A stretch of 62,838 bases of DNA, taken from NCBI GenBank assembly GCA_947498025.1, contig CANMJR010000014.1, positions 1 through 62,838 on the forward strand, read 5' to 3'. Below, one piece after another: positions 44,134 through 62,473 of the stretch. The stretch's first letter is position 1. Every line of letters starts with the position of its first letter. Source of the DNA: Helicobacteraceae bacterium. GTDB taxonomy: Bacteria > Campylobacterota > Campylobacteria > Campylobacterales > Sulfurimonadaceae. Both the position numbers and the translations under genes were made by a program. The notes below the pieces were generated by a model, which had not been told where the DNA came from, did no database searches, and worked only from the letters and a program-made list of their open reading frames with translations.

Positions 44134-45042
44134 TCATAAAAATTTTAAACCCCAAACCCCAAGAAAAATAAATCCCAAAAACATAACAGAAGAGAGAAAC
44201 ACCAGTGCAGTGACCACTCTTGGAGCACAGTCATAAAGTGAAGCTAAGTTCACATTTGCAACGGCTAGCGGCATCAAGAGTTCTATAAAAATTATCCCTT
44301 TTATCATCTTATCAAGTTCAATGAAGTAAAGGATTGCAAAGGCGATAGATGGAAGCAGTATAAATTTAACGTTCATGACCCAGAGAGTGAGAGTTTTACT
44401 TACCTCATTTATCTTTGTTCCGTAGAGGTAAATCCCAAATAAGAAGAGCTGCATTGTCATAGATGCATAAGCCCCCATCATAAGCGTATCTATTACGGTT
44501 TTTGGGGCTTCGTAATGGTTTGCACTCAGCAATATTGCGACAATGGCTGCCCAAAGAATTGGTAGTTTTACTATGTTAATAAGCGAAGTTTTAACATCAA
44601 AATTTCCTCGAGAGTAGAAGAAAACGCCAAAAGTGTAAACAACAAAAACATTGACAAGATTTACAACTGTTGTATATGGAATCGACTCTTCACCAAAAAT
44701 TGCAATATTAATCGGAATACCAAGGTTTCCTGTATTGCCGATGATGGCTGCGACTGTGGCAATAGAGTACTCTTTATTGTCATCAAAAAGTTTCTTAGCA
44801 ATAAAGGCGGAAAATAGAAGCACAGAAACTACAATAAACATGTATATGCTTGGTGCATAAAGCAGCGTAATATCAATAGGGCGGATTAAAAGCCCCCAAA
44901 ATGTAAGAAATACCTGTAAAAAATATACATTTATAAGTGTGATAGTCTTATCGTCTATCTCTTCTTTGAAACTCATTTTTGAGATGTAGCCCAAAACTAT
45001 GAAAATATAGACGCTTAAAACTGAAAATATAATTGAACTCAT
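44134..45042 (-). CDS. AEC-family (auxin efflux carrier-like) permease
   Basis: 302 aa, about ten hydrophobic segments in two halves; GNTGNLGIPINIAIFG is the conserved AEC block, with the equivalent PLAVANVNLASLYD in the second half. Such proteins export organic acids or similar. Substrate unknown. Divergent from the thioredoxin gene. Confidence 0.88.
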   Translation of the reverse strand: MSSIIFSVLSVYIFIVLGYISKMSFKEEIDDKTITLINVYFLQVFLTFWGLLIRPIDITLLYAPSIYMFIVVSVLLFSAFIAKKLFDDNKEYSIATVAAIIGNTGNLGIPINIAIFGEESIPYTTVVNLVNVFVVYTFGVFFYSRGNFDVKTSLINIVKLPILWAAIVAILLSANHYEAPKTVIDTLMMGAYASMTMQLFLFGIYLYGTKINEVSKTLTLWVMNVKFILLPSIAFAILYFIELDKMIKGIIFIELLMPLAVANVNLASLYDCAPRVVTALVFLSSVMFLGFIFLGVWGLKFL

Positions 45043-45064
45043 CTAGAGATTATACCCGTTTGGA

Positions 45065-45070
45065 TATAAT
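45065..45070 (+). promoter_or_regulatory. -10 box TATAAT before the thioredoxin gene
   Basis: GGATATAATTG, 25 bases before the ATG at 45096; AAAGG serves as ribosome site. Confidence 0.6.
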
Positions 45071-45095
45071 TGCGTTTTTAATTTAAAGGTATTTT

Positions 45096-45416
45096 ATGCA
45101 AAATATAGAAGAGATACAATTCATAGTAAAAGAAAATCCAGCAGTAATGCTTTACTTTTCAACCCCGACATGTAATGTTTGCCATGCGCTTAAGCCAAAA
45201 TTATTGGAGGCAATAGATAAAAATTTTGAGAAGTTTGAAGTGATTAGTATAGATACTTCCATAAGCCAAGAGATTGCGGCTCAATTTAGTGTATTTTCTA
45301 TTCCGACTGTTCTTGTTTTTTTGGATGGTAGAGAATTTTTGAGAAAGTCTCGCCATATGAGTGTTGACGAAGTTATTAGAGAGATAAAAAGACCTTATGA
45401 AATAATGATGTCGTAG
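45096..45416 (+). CDS. thioredoxin-family protein
   Basis: 106 aa with active site CNVC (PTCNVCHALKP), cis-Pro in SIPTVLVF and no signal peptide, so a cytoplasmic thiol-disulfide protein. The active site differs from CGPC, as in Campylobacterota thioredoxin-like proteins. Confidence 0.9.
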   Translation: MQNIEEIQFIVKENPAVMLYFSTPTCNVCHALKPKLLEAIDKNFEKFEVISIDTSISQEIAAQFSVFSIPTVLVFLDGREFLRKSRHMSVDEVIREIKRPYEIMMS

Positions 45417-45446
45417 TTTGAGAGCAGTCTCCACGATATGTGGAAA

Positions 45447-46520
45447 CTATTTTGTAGAGGTTCTCTCAAGTCTTTTTTTATCGAGCAGCATTCTATCTTG
45501 AAAAATTTTACTTTTATCTTTTGCAAATGCCTGCATATCTTCAACTTCATCCATCTCATCGACTATTTCAACACCCAAAAGAGCTTCGATTGCATCTTCT
45601 AGCGTTACAACCCCACTCGTTTGCCCATAGTTGTCATGCACTATAAAGAGGTGCGTTTTCTTTTTGATAAAAACATCAATGATCGCCGATACAGGGATAT
45701 TTTCTGAAACTTTATGAATAGGAAACGCGATTGAGCTTAATGGTTTGTCATTATTGTCCTCAAGACTCTCTTCAAGAACATTTTGATTAAAAACTACTCC
45801 GCTGATATGGTCAATCGATTCATCATAGATAGGAATGCGAGAGTGAATATAGAGTTTGTCATCTTCAATCGCATCACCTACCGTCATGGCTGAAGGAAGT
45901 GCGAAAACAACACTTCTTGGCGTCATAATATCTTTTGCTTTTATATGTTTTAGCTTGAGAAGATTTTCGATGAGATGACTCTCTTTACTGAGAATTGAAC
46001 CCTCTTTCTCACCCATGGTTACAATAGCCATAATCTCATCACGAGAAAAATTAGTATGTTTTGCTTTACCTTTTGAAATCATATCTATAATTTTTGAAGA
46101 AAACCACACAAGAGGAAATGTGATTTGAATTAAAAACTCGATGAAATAAGCTGATGGAATCAGTAGTGATTTCCAGTAGAGTGCACCAATAGTTTTTGGA
46201 ACAATCTCTGCAAGATATAAAATGAGTAAAGTAAGAATAACAGCTATGGCGGTCTGCCACTCCACACCAAAGAGTATTTGAGCTTGCGCACCAACTCCAG
46301 CTGCTCCCATTGTGTGGGCAAATGTATTAAAAGTTAAAATCGAAGCTATAGGTCTATCTATGTTGGCTTTGTGTTCTTTAAGAATAGCAATAGCATTTTC
46401 ATTTGTTTTAGGTAGTGTTTCTATATAAGAGTGTGTACTAGAGAGCAAAACAGCTTCTAAAATTGAGCATATAAAAGAAACTGTTAGAGCAAGGATAAGA
46501 TAGGTAATTAAAAGTGTCAT
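45447..46520 (-). CDS. CNNM/HlyC-type membrane protein with CBS pair
   Basis: 357 aa: DUF21 domain with four membrane helices (to about 170), then two CBS domains (IMTPRSVVFALP; GVVTLEDAIEALLGVEIVDE). It lacks the C-terminal CorC_HlyC domain. Members are linked to magnesium or other divalent cation transport. Role here unknown. Confidence 0.9.
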   Translation of the reverse strand: MTLLITYLILALTVSFICSILEAVLLSSTHSYIETLPKTNENAIAILKEHKANIDRPIASILTFNTFAHTMGAAGVGAQAQILFGVEWQTAIAVILTLLILYLAEIVPKTIGALYWKSLLIPSAYFIEFLIQITFPLVWFSSKIIDMISKGKAKHTNFSRDEIMAIVTMGEKEGSILSKESHLIENLLKLKHIKAKDIMTPRSVVFALPSAMTVGDAIEDDKLYIHSRIPIYDESIDHISGVVFNQNVLEESLEDNNDKPLSSIAFPIHKVSENIPVSAIIDVFIKKKTHLFIVHDNYGQTSGVVTLEDAIEALLGVEIVDEMDEVEDMQAFAKDKSKIFQDRMLLDKKRLERTSTK

Positions 46521-46716
46521 ATAGCACTTCCAATAAAATTTTTGAAGTTATAACACCTGTCGCCACAATTAAGTGAATTCATTTAAAGCAATCCTTTGTT
46601 TTTTTAAAATTGAGCGCCATTATAGCTAATATATAATAAAAAAGAGTAAATGCATTATCTTTAAGTAGTATTTGTTTAAAAATAATATTTTTTATGCTCA
46701 AAGTATAGTGTTATAT
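46521..46716. other. 196-base AT-rich spacer
   Basis: Between the CNNM gene (which starts at its left) and the 3' end of the SpoU gene. No hairpin or repeat that I can defend; TATAAT-like sequences on both strands are probably due to base composition. Confidence 0.5.
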
Positions 46717-47466
46717 TTATTTCATAAAGGCTAGCAAAGAAGCGGTAACTGCAACATTGAGTGATTCAACTCCACGGTTCATTGGAATTTGAAGTGAGTC
46801 ATTACAAAGTTTCTCAACTTCAGCACTTACACCTTCGCTTTCGTTACCTAAAACAAAGATACTCTTGGAGCTTGGAGCAATATCATAAATACTCTGCTTT
46901 GCATGCGAAGAGAGCGAATAAATTTTTGTATCGGTAAGGGATTTCAGTGCTTCTTCTATCGTATTGCAATAGTAAATTGGAAGTTTAAAAAGTGTCCCGG
47001 CACTTGCTTTTATAACAAGCGGTGAGATTTTTGCACTGTTTTTTTTCGGCAAAATTATTCCATCAATATTTCCGGCGGCACATGAACGGATAATCATGCC
47101 AAGGTTTTGTGGGTTTTGAATTCCATCAAGCGCAATAAGTTTGTAGGAGTTTAACTCTTTTATTTCATTTGCATTTTTATAGCTTTGAGCGATTATATCT
47201 ATTGCTACACCTTGGTCTTGTTGCGCGTTTTTACTTATGCGGCTTAGGGCTGTCTTATCATGGTAAGTCACCTCAATACTTCTTTTTTTAGCAAGAGTAA
47301 GAATCTCTTTTATCGCTCCATCAGGCTTATTTGAGCTTGCCATGTGAATTTTGTGAACCACAATATTTTTATCTTCTAAAATTTCAATGACCACATTCCT
47401 ACCATACAGAGTTATTATTTTTTCAAAATAGGCTTTTTTATCTAAATATTCTTGAGAGTCTTGCAA
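46717..47466 (-). CDS. second SpoU/TrmH-family RNA methyltransferase
   Basis: 249 aa. SpoU motifs LDGIQNPQNLGMIIRSCAAG, VLGNESEGVS and MNRGVESLNVAVTASLL are intact; an L30e-like substrate-binding domain precedes them. TTG start with AAGGA seven bases before. Paralogue of the protein at 4925-5605; one of them may be the true RlmB and the other TrmH-like or RlmB-like with another target. Confidence 0.86.
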   Translation of the reverse strand: MQDSQEYLDKKAYFEKIITLYGRNVVIEILEDKNIVVHKIHMASSNKPDGAIKEILTLAKKRSIEVTYHDKTALSRISKNAQQDQGVAIDIIAQSYKNANEIKELNSYKLIALDGIQNPQNLGMIIRSCAAGNIDGIILPKKNSAKISPLVIKASAGTLFKLPIYYCNTIEEALKSLTDTKIYSLSSHAKQSIYDIAPSSKSIFVLGNESEGVSAEVEKLCNDSLQIPMNRGVESLNVAVTASLLAFMK

Positions 47467-47482
47467 TGGAGTTCCTTATTTT

Positions 47483-48208
47483 TTATGCGATATTGTATAT
47501 GATTTCTGTTTTATTTTTGATAACTTTAATCTCTTTAATAGTAAGTCCATCAATCTCAAGAGTCATAAACTCAGCTATAGAACAAATATTGTGTTTTGCA
47601 AGCTCTCTAAGCACAATGCCTCTGTACGCTTTTGCCCAGTGACTTACAGTTTTCCCATCTTTTAAGAATTTTAGTGTTGTGTAGGGCTTTGTGACTTTGT
47701 AAAATTTATCATAATAACTCGCACGAAGGTCTAAAATTTCATCTTTTGCAAAATATAAATCCAACTGATAGGTAAATCTATCGTTATAAAATTTATCAGG
47801 TAGAAGTTTTCCAATAGCGTTTCCTTGATGCACTTTATAGTTTGTAATAGTGTCTCCTCCTAATATAGCACCATAAAGGTTAGAGAAGATAATAGTATTC
47901 TGCTTGAGATACACTTTTGCTGCGTCATGAAGCGACGCATACCCAAGATAATCATAGGCGACCCCTTGATATCTCTCAATCGCAAACATTAATGAAGATG
48001 AAAATATATCACACATGTAAGGTTCGCAATCACTAAATTTTTTTAATCCAAAAAGTTCTGATATATCTTTTTCATTCTTGCTTTCTATAATATGCATATA
48101 TTTATTTAAAATTTCTTCCCTCGCTTTGTATGAGCAAAGCAACTCTTTTTTATCTTCATTCCCTCCGCTTTTTTTGCCTTCCGATGGTGAAAATAGTATT
48201 TTTAGCAT
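47483..48208 (-). CDS. yaaA: YaaA-family (DUF328) peroxide-stress protein
   Basis: 241 aa. MLKILFSPSEGKKSGG N-terminus, YQGVAYDYLG and LRASYYDKF are DUF328 blocks. YaaA limits free iron during peroxide stress in E. coli. It precedes the SpoU gene by 16 bases in the same operon. Confidence 0.88.
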   Translation of the reverse strand: MLKILFSPSEGKKSGGNEDKKELLCSYKAREEILNKYMHIIESKNEKDISELFGLKKFSDCEPYMCDIFSSSLMFAIERYQGVAYDYLGYASLHDAAKVYLKQNTIIFSNLYGAILGGDTITNYKVHQGNAIGKLLPDKFYNDRFTYQLDLYFAKDEILDLRASYYDKFYKVTKPYTTLKFLKDGKTVSHWAKAYRGIVLRELAKHNICSIAEFMTLEIDGLTIKEIKVIKNKTEIIYNIA

Positions 48209-48321
48209 GTGAAACCTCGCAAAAATGTTGATAAATAATTTAGAATTATATCAGTATAAGCCCTAAAATAGGGAATAAAAAAATAAAATTGAAAAATAAT
48301 ATAAAATCTGCGGCAAAATAC

Positions 48322-48350
48322 TTGACATTTATAATCTGTTTTACTATAAT
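48322..48350 (+). promoter_or_regulatory. consensus sigma-70 promoter of the tRNA/tuf cluster
   Basis: TTGACA (48322-48327), 17-base spacer, TATAAT (48345-48350): a perfect match to the consensus. The start site would be about 48357, 11 bases before the first tRNA. Rare in this window, where -35 boxes are poor. Confidence 0.85.
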
Positions 48351-48367
48351 TCTGGCTCAAATTCGAT

Positions 48368-48444
48368 GCCGACATAGCTCAGTTGGCTAGAGCAGCTGAT
48401 TTGTAATCAGCAGGCCCGGGGTTCGAATCCTCGTGTCGGCACCA
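48368..48444 (+). tRNA. tRNA-Thr (anticodon TGT)
   Basis: 77 bases; acceptor GCCGACA/TGTCGGC, anticodon loop TTTGTAA, T-loop GGTTCGAATCC and encoded CCA. Confidence 0.97.
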
Positions 48445-48504
48445 TTGAATTTTGAATATTAGAAACAGTGTTAGACCAGATTAAAACATTTAAATTATGT
48501 ATAT

Positions 48505-48589
48505 GGTGAGATAGTCAAGTGGCCAACGACGGCGGACTGTAAATCCGCTCCCTACGGGTTCAGAGGTTCGACTCCTCTTCTCACCACCA
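48505..48589 (+). tRNA. tRNA-Tyr (anticodon GTA)
   Basis: 85 bases with a long variable arm; acceptor GGTGAGA/TCTCACC, anticodon loop CTGTAAA, encoded CCA. Confidence 0.97.
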
Positions 48590-48603
48590 TTTCAATGGCA
48601 CAT

Positions 48604-48680
48604 GCGGGCGTAGCTCAGTTGGCTAGAGCGTCAGCCTTCCAAGCTGAGGGTCGAGGGTTCGAGTCCCTTCACCCGCTCCA
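48604..48680 (+). tRNA. tRNA-Gly (anticodon TCC)
   Basis: 77 bases; anticodon loop CTTCCAA; acceptor GCGGGCG/CACCCGC has one C-A mismatch at the sixth pair; CCA encoded. Confidence 0.95.
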
Positions 48681-48784
48681 TTGAAAATCTGGAAGCTGAA
48701 GTACAATTTCTACCTTACTTCATAAATGGTTATATGATTTATCATGTGATTGTCTGCACCCAATACTAATATTATTTAAGAACT

Positions 48785-48927
<143 letters not shown>

Positions 48928-48937
48928 GATTTTTGGA

Positions 48938-48943
48938 TATAAT
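48938..48943 (+). promoter_or_regulatory. -10 box TATAAT before tuf
   Basis: GGATATAATTCC, 35 bases before the ATG; GGAGG serves as ribosome site. tuf may thus be transcribed both from here and from the tRNA promoter. Confidence 0.6.
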
Positions 48944-48978
48944 TCCATTTCAATTCATAAATAAAGTCGGAGGACACA

Positions 48979-50178
48979 ATGGCAAAAGAAAAGTTTCTGC
49001 GTAATAAACCGCATTGTAATATTGGAACAATTGGTCACGTTGACCATGGTAAGACTACTTTAACAGCGGCTATTACAGCAGTGCTTGCAGTTACAAATGG
49101 TGCAAAAATGATGGATTACGATGCAATCGATAATGCACCAGAAGAGAGAGAGCGTGGTATCACGATTTCTACTTCACATGTAGAGTACGAAACAGATGCT
49201 CGTCACTATGCGCATGTTGACTGTCCAGGTCACGCGGATTATGTTAAAAATATGATTACAGGTGCTGCTCAAATGGATGGCGCTATTTTAGTTGTTTCTG
49301 CAGCTGATGGTCCAATGCCACAAACTCGTGAGCATATCCTTTTGTCTAAGCAAGTTGGTGTTCCATACCTAGTTGTTTTCATGAACAAAGAAGATATGGT
49401 TGATGATGAAGAGTTGTTAGAATTAGTTGAGATGGAAATTCGTGAACTTCTTGACCAATATGATTTCCCGGGCGACGATACTCCAATTACAGCCGGTTCA
49501 GCGCTTAAAGCTCTTGAAGAAGCAAAAACTGGTACTTTAGGTGAGTGGTCAGCTAAGATACAAAAACTTATGAAAACTGTTGATGATTACATTCCTCAAC
49601 CGGTTCGTGAAGTAGATAGAGATTTCTTAATGCCAGTTGAAGATGTATTCTCAATTTCTGGTCGTGGAACAGTTGTGACAGGTCGTATTGAGCGTGGTAC
49701 AGTTAAAATCGGCGAGTCAATTGAAATTGTTGGTATTAGAGATACTCAAACAACTACTGTAACAGGTATTGAAATGTTTCGTAAAGAGATGGATCAAGGT
49801 GTTGCGGGTGATAACTGTGGACTACTAGTTCGTGGTATTGCTAAAGAGGCTGTTGAGCGTGGTCAAGTTCTTTGTAAGCCAAAAACAATTACTCCACATA
49901 CTAAATTTACAGCTGAAATTTATGTATTGAGTAAAGATGAAGGTGGTCGTCATACTCCATTCTTTAATGGTTACCGTCCACAATTCTATGTTCGTACAAC
50001 GGATGTAACAGGTGCAATCACTTTACCAGAAGGTACTGAGATGGTTATGCCAGGTGATAACGTAAGCATAACTGCTGAGTTAATTCACCCAATTGCTATG
50101 GAAAAAGGTACTAAGTTCGCTATTCGTGAGGGTGGAAGAACTGTTGGTGCTGGTGTTGTAGCTGAGATTCTTGCGTAA
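48979..50178 (+). CDS. tuf: elongation factor Tu
   Basis: 399 aa GTPase delivering aminoacyl-tRNA. G1 GHVDHGKT, G3 DCPGHADY, G4 NKEDM (a normal NKxD), effector RERGITI; three domains full length. AGTCGGAGG precedes ATG. Confidence 0.99.
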   Translation: MAKEKFLRNKPHCNIGTIGHVDHGKTTLTAAITAVLAVTNGAKMMDYDAIDNAPEERERGITISTSHVEYETDARHYAHVDCPGHADYVKNMITGAAQMDGAILVVSAADGPMPQTREHILLSKQVGVPYLVVFMNKEDMVDDEELLELVEMEIRELLDQYDFPGDDTPITAGSALKALEEAKTGTLGEWSAKIQKLMKTVDDYIPQPVREVDRDFLMPVEDVFSISGRGTVVTGRIERGTVKIGESIEIVGIRDTQTTTVTGIEMFRKEMDQGVAGDNCGLLVRGIAKEAVERGQVLCKPKTITPHTKFTAEIYVLSKDEGGRHTPFFNGYRPQFYVRTTDVTGAITLPEGTEMVMPGDNVSITAELIHPIAMEKGTKFAIREGGRTVGAGVVAEILA

Positions 50179-50213
50179 TTCGGACTCCCGAATTACCGAC
50201 TAAAGGTTAATAA

Positions 50214-50366
50214 ATGCGTGAAACAATACATCTAGGATGTGAAAAGTGTACTCGTCGTAACTATCACACTAGTAAAAATAAAAAGACTCATACTGAAAAA
50301 TTTTCAGTAAGAAAATATTGCAAATTTTGTCGTGAGCATACTGTTCACAAAGAGATGAAATTATAA
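50214..50366 (+). CDS. rpmG: 50S ribosomal protein L33
   Basis: 50 aa; MRETIHLGCEKC and the second CxxC KYCKFCREH bind zinc. Thirty-five bases after tuf; the TAAAGG ribosome site is present. Confidence 0.97.
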   Translation: MRETIHLGCEKCTRRNYHTSKNKKTHTEKFSVRKYCKFCREHTVHKEMKL

Positions 50367-50419
50367 TAATAGTTGCATGAAAGTTCAAATCTTTTGATTT
50401 GGACTTATTGTATTAATGT

Positions 50420-50495
50420 AGGCGTATAGCTCCAATGGTAGAGCACCGGATTCCAAATCCGGGTGATGGGAGTTCGAGTCTCTCTACGCCTGCCA
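50420..50495 (+). tRNA. tRNA-Trp (anticodon CCA)
   Basis: 76 bases; acceptor AGGCGTA/TACGCCT, anticodon loop TTCCAAA, discriminator G and encoded CCA. Between rpmG and secE, its usual place in this phylum. Confidence 0.97.
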
Positions 50496-50559
50496 CCATT
50501 AGTTATTAGTAAAGCTTTAGAGCTTTATTTATAATTAATGTAGTTTTGGGAAAGTAATA

Positions 50560-50739
50560 ATGAAATTAAATATACACATTAGAAATGCAAAAGCAGAACT
50601 AACAAAAGTAATCTTTCCTACAAAAGGTCAGGTTAAGCAGGCATATATTGCTGTCGTTATTGTTGTTTCTGTTATAGCGACATTTTTGGCACTAGTTGAT
50701 TTATTCATGTCATCAATTATGTCGCTGATTTTAGGTTAA
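50560..50739 (+). CDS. secE: protein translocase subunit SecE
   Basis: 59 aa with one membrane helix (about 29-49) after an amphipathic stretch ELTKVIFPTKGQVKQA, the SecE signature. Stabilises SecY. Single-TM form. Confidence 0.94.
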   Translation: MKLNIHIRNAKAELTKVIFPTKGQVKQAYIAVVIVVSVIATFLALVDLFMSSIMSLILG

Positions 50740-50748
50740 GGAGTCAAT

Positions 50749-51276
50749 ATGGCACATCAATGGTACTCTATTCAAACCTACGGAAGTGAAAGAGCGGTTC
50801 GCTTAGCTATCTTAAATATGATACAAGAGATGGGATTACAAGATTACATTGAAGAAGTAATTGTTCCAACAGAAGATGTTATAGAAGTAAAGGATGGCAA
50901 AAAAAAGATATCTGAAAGGTCACTTTATTCCGGATATGTTTTTGCGAAGATAGACTTAAATACGAAAATACAGCATTTAATTCAATCATTGCCAAAAGTA
51001 TCTGGTTTTATTGGAGAAGCAAATACGCCTACGCCACTAAGTGAACATGATATTAATGTTATTTTAGACCGTGTTCATAATCGTGCCGCACCAAAACCAA
51101 AAGTATTTTTTGATAGCGGTGAAATGGTTCGCATAACAGATGGACCATTTGCAAACTTTACAGCGACAGTTGATGAATATGATTTAGAACACGGTACTTT
51201 AAAATTGAATGTTTCAATATTTGGTAGAGCAACGCCTGTGGATATTTCATATAATCAAGTAGAAAAAATAATTTAA
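50749..51276 (+). CDS. nusG: transcription termination/antitermination protein NusG
   Basis: 175 aa: NGN domain ([44 protein letters not shown]) and KOW domain ([18 protein letters not shown]). Nine bases after secE. Confidence 0.98.
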   Translation: MAHQWYSIQTYGSERAVRLAILNMIQEMGLQDYIEEVIVPTEDVIEVKDGKKKISERSLYSGYVFAKIDLNTKIQHLIQSLPKVSGFIGEANTPTPLSEHDINVILDRVHNRAAPKPKVFFDSGEMVRITDGPFANFTATVDEYDLEHGTLKLNVSIFGRATPVDISYNQVEKII

Positions 51277-51295
51277 TCAAATAAAAGGAATCAAA

Positions 51296-51721
51296 ATGGC
51301 AAAAAAAGTTACAGGCTACATCAAGCTACAAATTAATGCTGCTGCAGCAACACCGGCACCACCAGTTGGACCGGCACTAGGTCAGCGTGGTGTTAACATC
51401 ATGGAATTTTGTAAAGCGTTTAATGAAAAAACAAAAGATAAAATGGGATTTAAAGTTCCTGTTGTAATTACAGTTTATAGTGACAAGAGCTTTTCATTTA
51501 TCACGAAACAGCCTCCGGCATCTGCATTGTTAATGCATGCAGCTGGACTTAAAAAAGGTACGGATAATCCACTTAAAAATATAATTGGAAAAATTACTCG
51601 TGCTCAATTAATGGAAGTTGTTGATAGAAAAATTGAAGATTTAAATACTACTGATAGAGAGATGGCAGCTAACACAATTTCTGGATCAGCTCGTTCAATT
51701 GGTATTCAAATTATAGACTAG
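51296..51721 (+). CDS. rplK: 50S ribosomal protein L11
   Basis: 141 aa; [20 protein letters not shown] and [13 protein letters not shown]. GTPase-associated centre and substrate of PrmA. Confidence 0.98.
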   Translation: MAKKVTGYIKLQINAAAATPAPPVGPALGQRGVNIMEFCKAFNEKTKDKMGFKVPVVITVYSDKSFSFITKQPPASALLMHAAGLKKGTDNPLKNIIGKITRAQLMEVVDRKIEDLNTTDREMAANTISGSARSIGIQIID

Positions 51722-51789
51722 TTTAAAAAAAATCATCGACCACAATGATTTAAAATTTTGTGGCAGAATTTTATATGGAGAATTTCAAA

Positions 51790-52482
51790 ATGAGTAAAAG
51801 ATACAAACAATTAATTGAAAAAATTGACACAACTAAGGTATATTCTTCTGAAGAGGCTTCTTCATTAGTTCGAGATTTAAAAAGTGCAAAATTTGATGAA
51901 ACAGTTGAAATAGCACTTAATTTAAATGTAGATCCAAGACATGCAGACCAGATGGTTCGTGGTGCAGTTATTCTTCCGCATGGTACTGGTAAAACGGTTC
52001 GTGTAGCTGTATTTGCTAAAGGTGTTAAAGCTGATGAAGCTAAGGCTGCCGGTGCTGATATTGTTGGAACTGATGATTTAGTACAACAAATTAAAGATGG
52101 TATTTTTAATTTTGATGTAGTTGTTGCAGCACCTGACTGTATGGGTCTTGTCGGTCAAATTGGTCGTATTTTAGGACCAAAAGGTTTAATGCCTAATCCT
52201 AAAACAGGTACTGTTACTCCAGATGTAGCGACAGCTGTTAAAAATGTTAAAGGCGGTCAAGTAACTTTCCGTGTCGACAAAAAAGGTAATATTCATGCCG
52301 GAATAGGTAAAGTGAGCTTTGAGGCAGATAAAATTGCTGAGAATTTAAAATCTTTTGTAAGAGCTATTAATAAACATAAACCAGCGTCTGCAAAAGGTAA
52401 ATATATTAAAAATGCTGCATTGTCACTTACTATGAGTCCAGCTCTCAAACTAGATGTTATGTCCTTAATGGATATGAAATAA
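51790..52482 (+). CDS. rplA: 50S ribosomal protein L1
   Basis: 230 aa from ATG 51790 (MSKRYKQL), nine bases after GGAG; the frame opens 30 bases earlier with non-homologous residues. [19 protein letters not shown] is diagnostic. In many bacteria L1 represses the rplKA mRNA. Confidence 0.97.
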   Translation: MSKRYKQLIEKIDTTKVYSSEEASSLVRDLKSAKFDETVEIALNLNVDPRHADQMVRGAVILPHGTGKTVRVAVFAKGVKADEAKAAGADIVGTDDLVQQIKDGIFNFDVVVAAPDCMGLVGQIGRILGPKGLMPNPKTGTVTPDVATAVKNVKGGQVTFRVDKKGNIHAGIGKVSFEADKIAENLKSFVRAINKHKPASAKGKYIKNAALSLTMSPALKLDVMSLMDMK

Positions 52483-52647
52483 TTTTAATCCGCTTTTGCG
52501 GGTTAAAGTGATTTTAGAATACCTTATTTTTAAAGTATCCTAAAGTTACTCTAATTTACTTTAGTAACTGCATTTTATGGACTGAAGATAATAGGTGCGA
52601 AAGCTTAATCTTCCTATTTGAAGTGTTGTCTGGAAAGGAGATAATCT
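52483..52647 (+). promoter_or_regulatory. L10 leader (autoregulatory RNA) of rplJL
   Basis: A 165-base leader with a TAATCCGC/GCGGGTTA hairpin (52486-52505), then two overlapping, mutually exclusive stems: AGTTACT/AGTAACT (52544-52550 with 52563-52569) and CTAAAGT/ACTTTAG (52540-52546 with 52558-52564), then GAAGAT/ATCTTC (52584-52589 with 52608-52613). The place is that of the known L10 leader, bound by the L10-L12 complex. Structure by eye. Confidence 0.7.
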
Positions 52648-53130
52648 ATGACAAAAACACAAAAAGCTGAAATTATTGAAGTGCTTTCTAACGAGTTTAA
52701 AATTGCTCAATCTGTAATATTTTGTGATTACAGAGGTTTAACAGTTTCTAAACTAGAAGGCTTAAGAAAAGCGGCAAAGCTTAAAGAGGCAAAAGTTCAA
52801 GTTGTTAAAAATACTTTAGCAACAATAGCACTTAAAAATGCTGAATTAACTGGTGTAGAGTTAAAAGATACAAACATTTTAGTTTGGGGTGAAGATTCTA
52901 TCGCTACTTCTAAAATTGTATCTGACTTTGCTAAAGATAATGATAAATTTGTAATTAAGTCTGCTTATATTGATCGTGAAGTTTCTGATGCTGCAAAAGT
53001 TGAAGCGTTTGCTAAACTTCCGGGTCGTGAAGAGTTGCTTGCAATGCTTGCTGCTACTTGGATGGCGCCAGTTGCATGTTTCACTATCGGACTTGACGCA
53101 TTAAGACAAAAAAAAGAGCAAGAGGCTTAA
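52648..53130 (+). CDS. rplJ: 50S ribosomal protein L10
   Basis: 160 aa; FCDYRGLTVSKLEGLRK, VVKNTLATIAL and LPGREELLAMLAATWMAP. Base of the L7/L12 stalk. Confidence 0.98.
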   Translation: MTKTQKAEIIEVLSNEFKIAQSVIFCDYRGLTVSKLEGLRKAAKLKEAKVQVVKNTLATIALKNAELTGVELKDTNILVWGEDSIATSKIVSDFAKDNDKFVIKSAYIDREVSDAAKVEAFAKLPGREELLAMLAATWMAPVACFTIGLDALRQKKEQEA

Positions 53131-53214
53131 TTAGTTCTCTTTAACTAGTAGTGATTTTATCACTTTAAAACCTGAGTGATTGGGTTAAATTAAATTTAAT
53201 ATTGGAGAAACAAT

Positions 53215-53583
53215 ATGGCTGTAACTAAAGAAGATGTATTAGAATTTATATCAGGACTTTCTGTTTTAGATTTATCTGTGCTTGTAAAAGAGTTTGAAGA
53301 GAAATTTGGTGTTTCTGCTCAACCTGTAGCTGTTGCTGGTGGCGCTGCTGCTGGTCCTGTGGCTGAAGAGCAAACAGAATTTACTGTTGTAATCACTGAT
53401 TCAGGCGACAAAAAAATTAATGTTATTAAAGTTGTTCGTGCTCTTACTGGCTTAGGTCTTAAAGAAGCAAAAGATGCAACAGAAAATTTACCTTCAATCA
53501 TCAAAGATGGTGTGGATAAAGATACTGCTATGGATGCTAAAAAACAACTTGAAGAAGCTGGCGCAAAAGTAGAAGTTAAATAA
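53215..53583 (+). CDS. rplL: 50S ribosomal protein L7/L12
   Basis: 122 aa; N-terminal dimer helix [18 protein letters not shown], Ala/Gly hinge ([13 protein letters not shown]) and C-terminal [18 protein letters not shown]. Confidence 0.98.
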   Translation: MAVTKEDVLEFISGLSVLDLSVLVKEFEEKFGVSAQPVAVAGGAAAGPVAEEQTEFTVVITDSGDKKINVIKVVRALTGLGLKEAKDATENLPSIIKDGVDKDTAMDAKKQLEEAGAKVEVK

Positions 53584-53596
53584 TTTTAACTTTTGA

Positions 53597-53685
53597 GTTC
53601 AACTATAAATATTTTAATTTATGGTTGAACTTACTGTTCATGGGCGCTTTTACGGTGTGATATATGTCACACCGTAAAAGTGCCC
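53597..53685 (+). promoter_or_regulatory. two strong hairpins between rplL and rpoB
   Basis: First hairpin 53597-53609 with 53618-53630 (13 pairs, one wobble). Second 53642-53660 with 53667-53685 (19 pairs, one G-U, six-base loop). Neither is followed by a U-tract. The same interval in E. coli holds an RNase III site and attenuator. Confidence 0.75.
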
Positions 53686-53734
53686 TTATGTCGTTTATAA
53701 GCACTATATTACAATTTATCTAGAGACGTCTAGA

Positions 53735-53764
53735 TATAATATACTCAATCTTTAAAGATTGAGT
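53735..53764 (+). promoter_or_regulatory. rpoB promoter -10 box and 22-base palindrome
   Basis: TATAAT at 53735-53740, preceded by TCTAGA-gacg-TCTAGA; a perfect 22-base palindrome occupies 53743-53764, covering the expected transcription start. Operator or attenuator are both possible. Confidence 0.6.
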
Positions 53765-53789
53765 CCTAATTAACAACTCATCGAGGTAG

Positions 53790-62448
<8,659 letters not shown>

Positions 62449-62473
62449 CAAGTAGCCACCTCTATTTTATATC

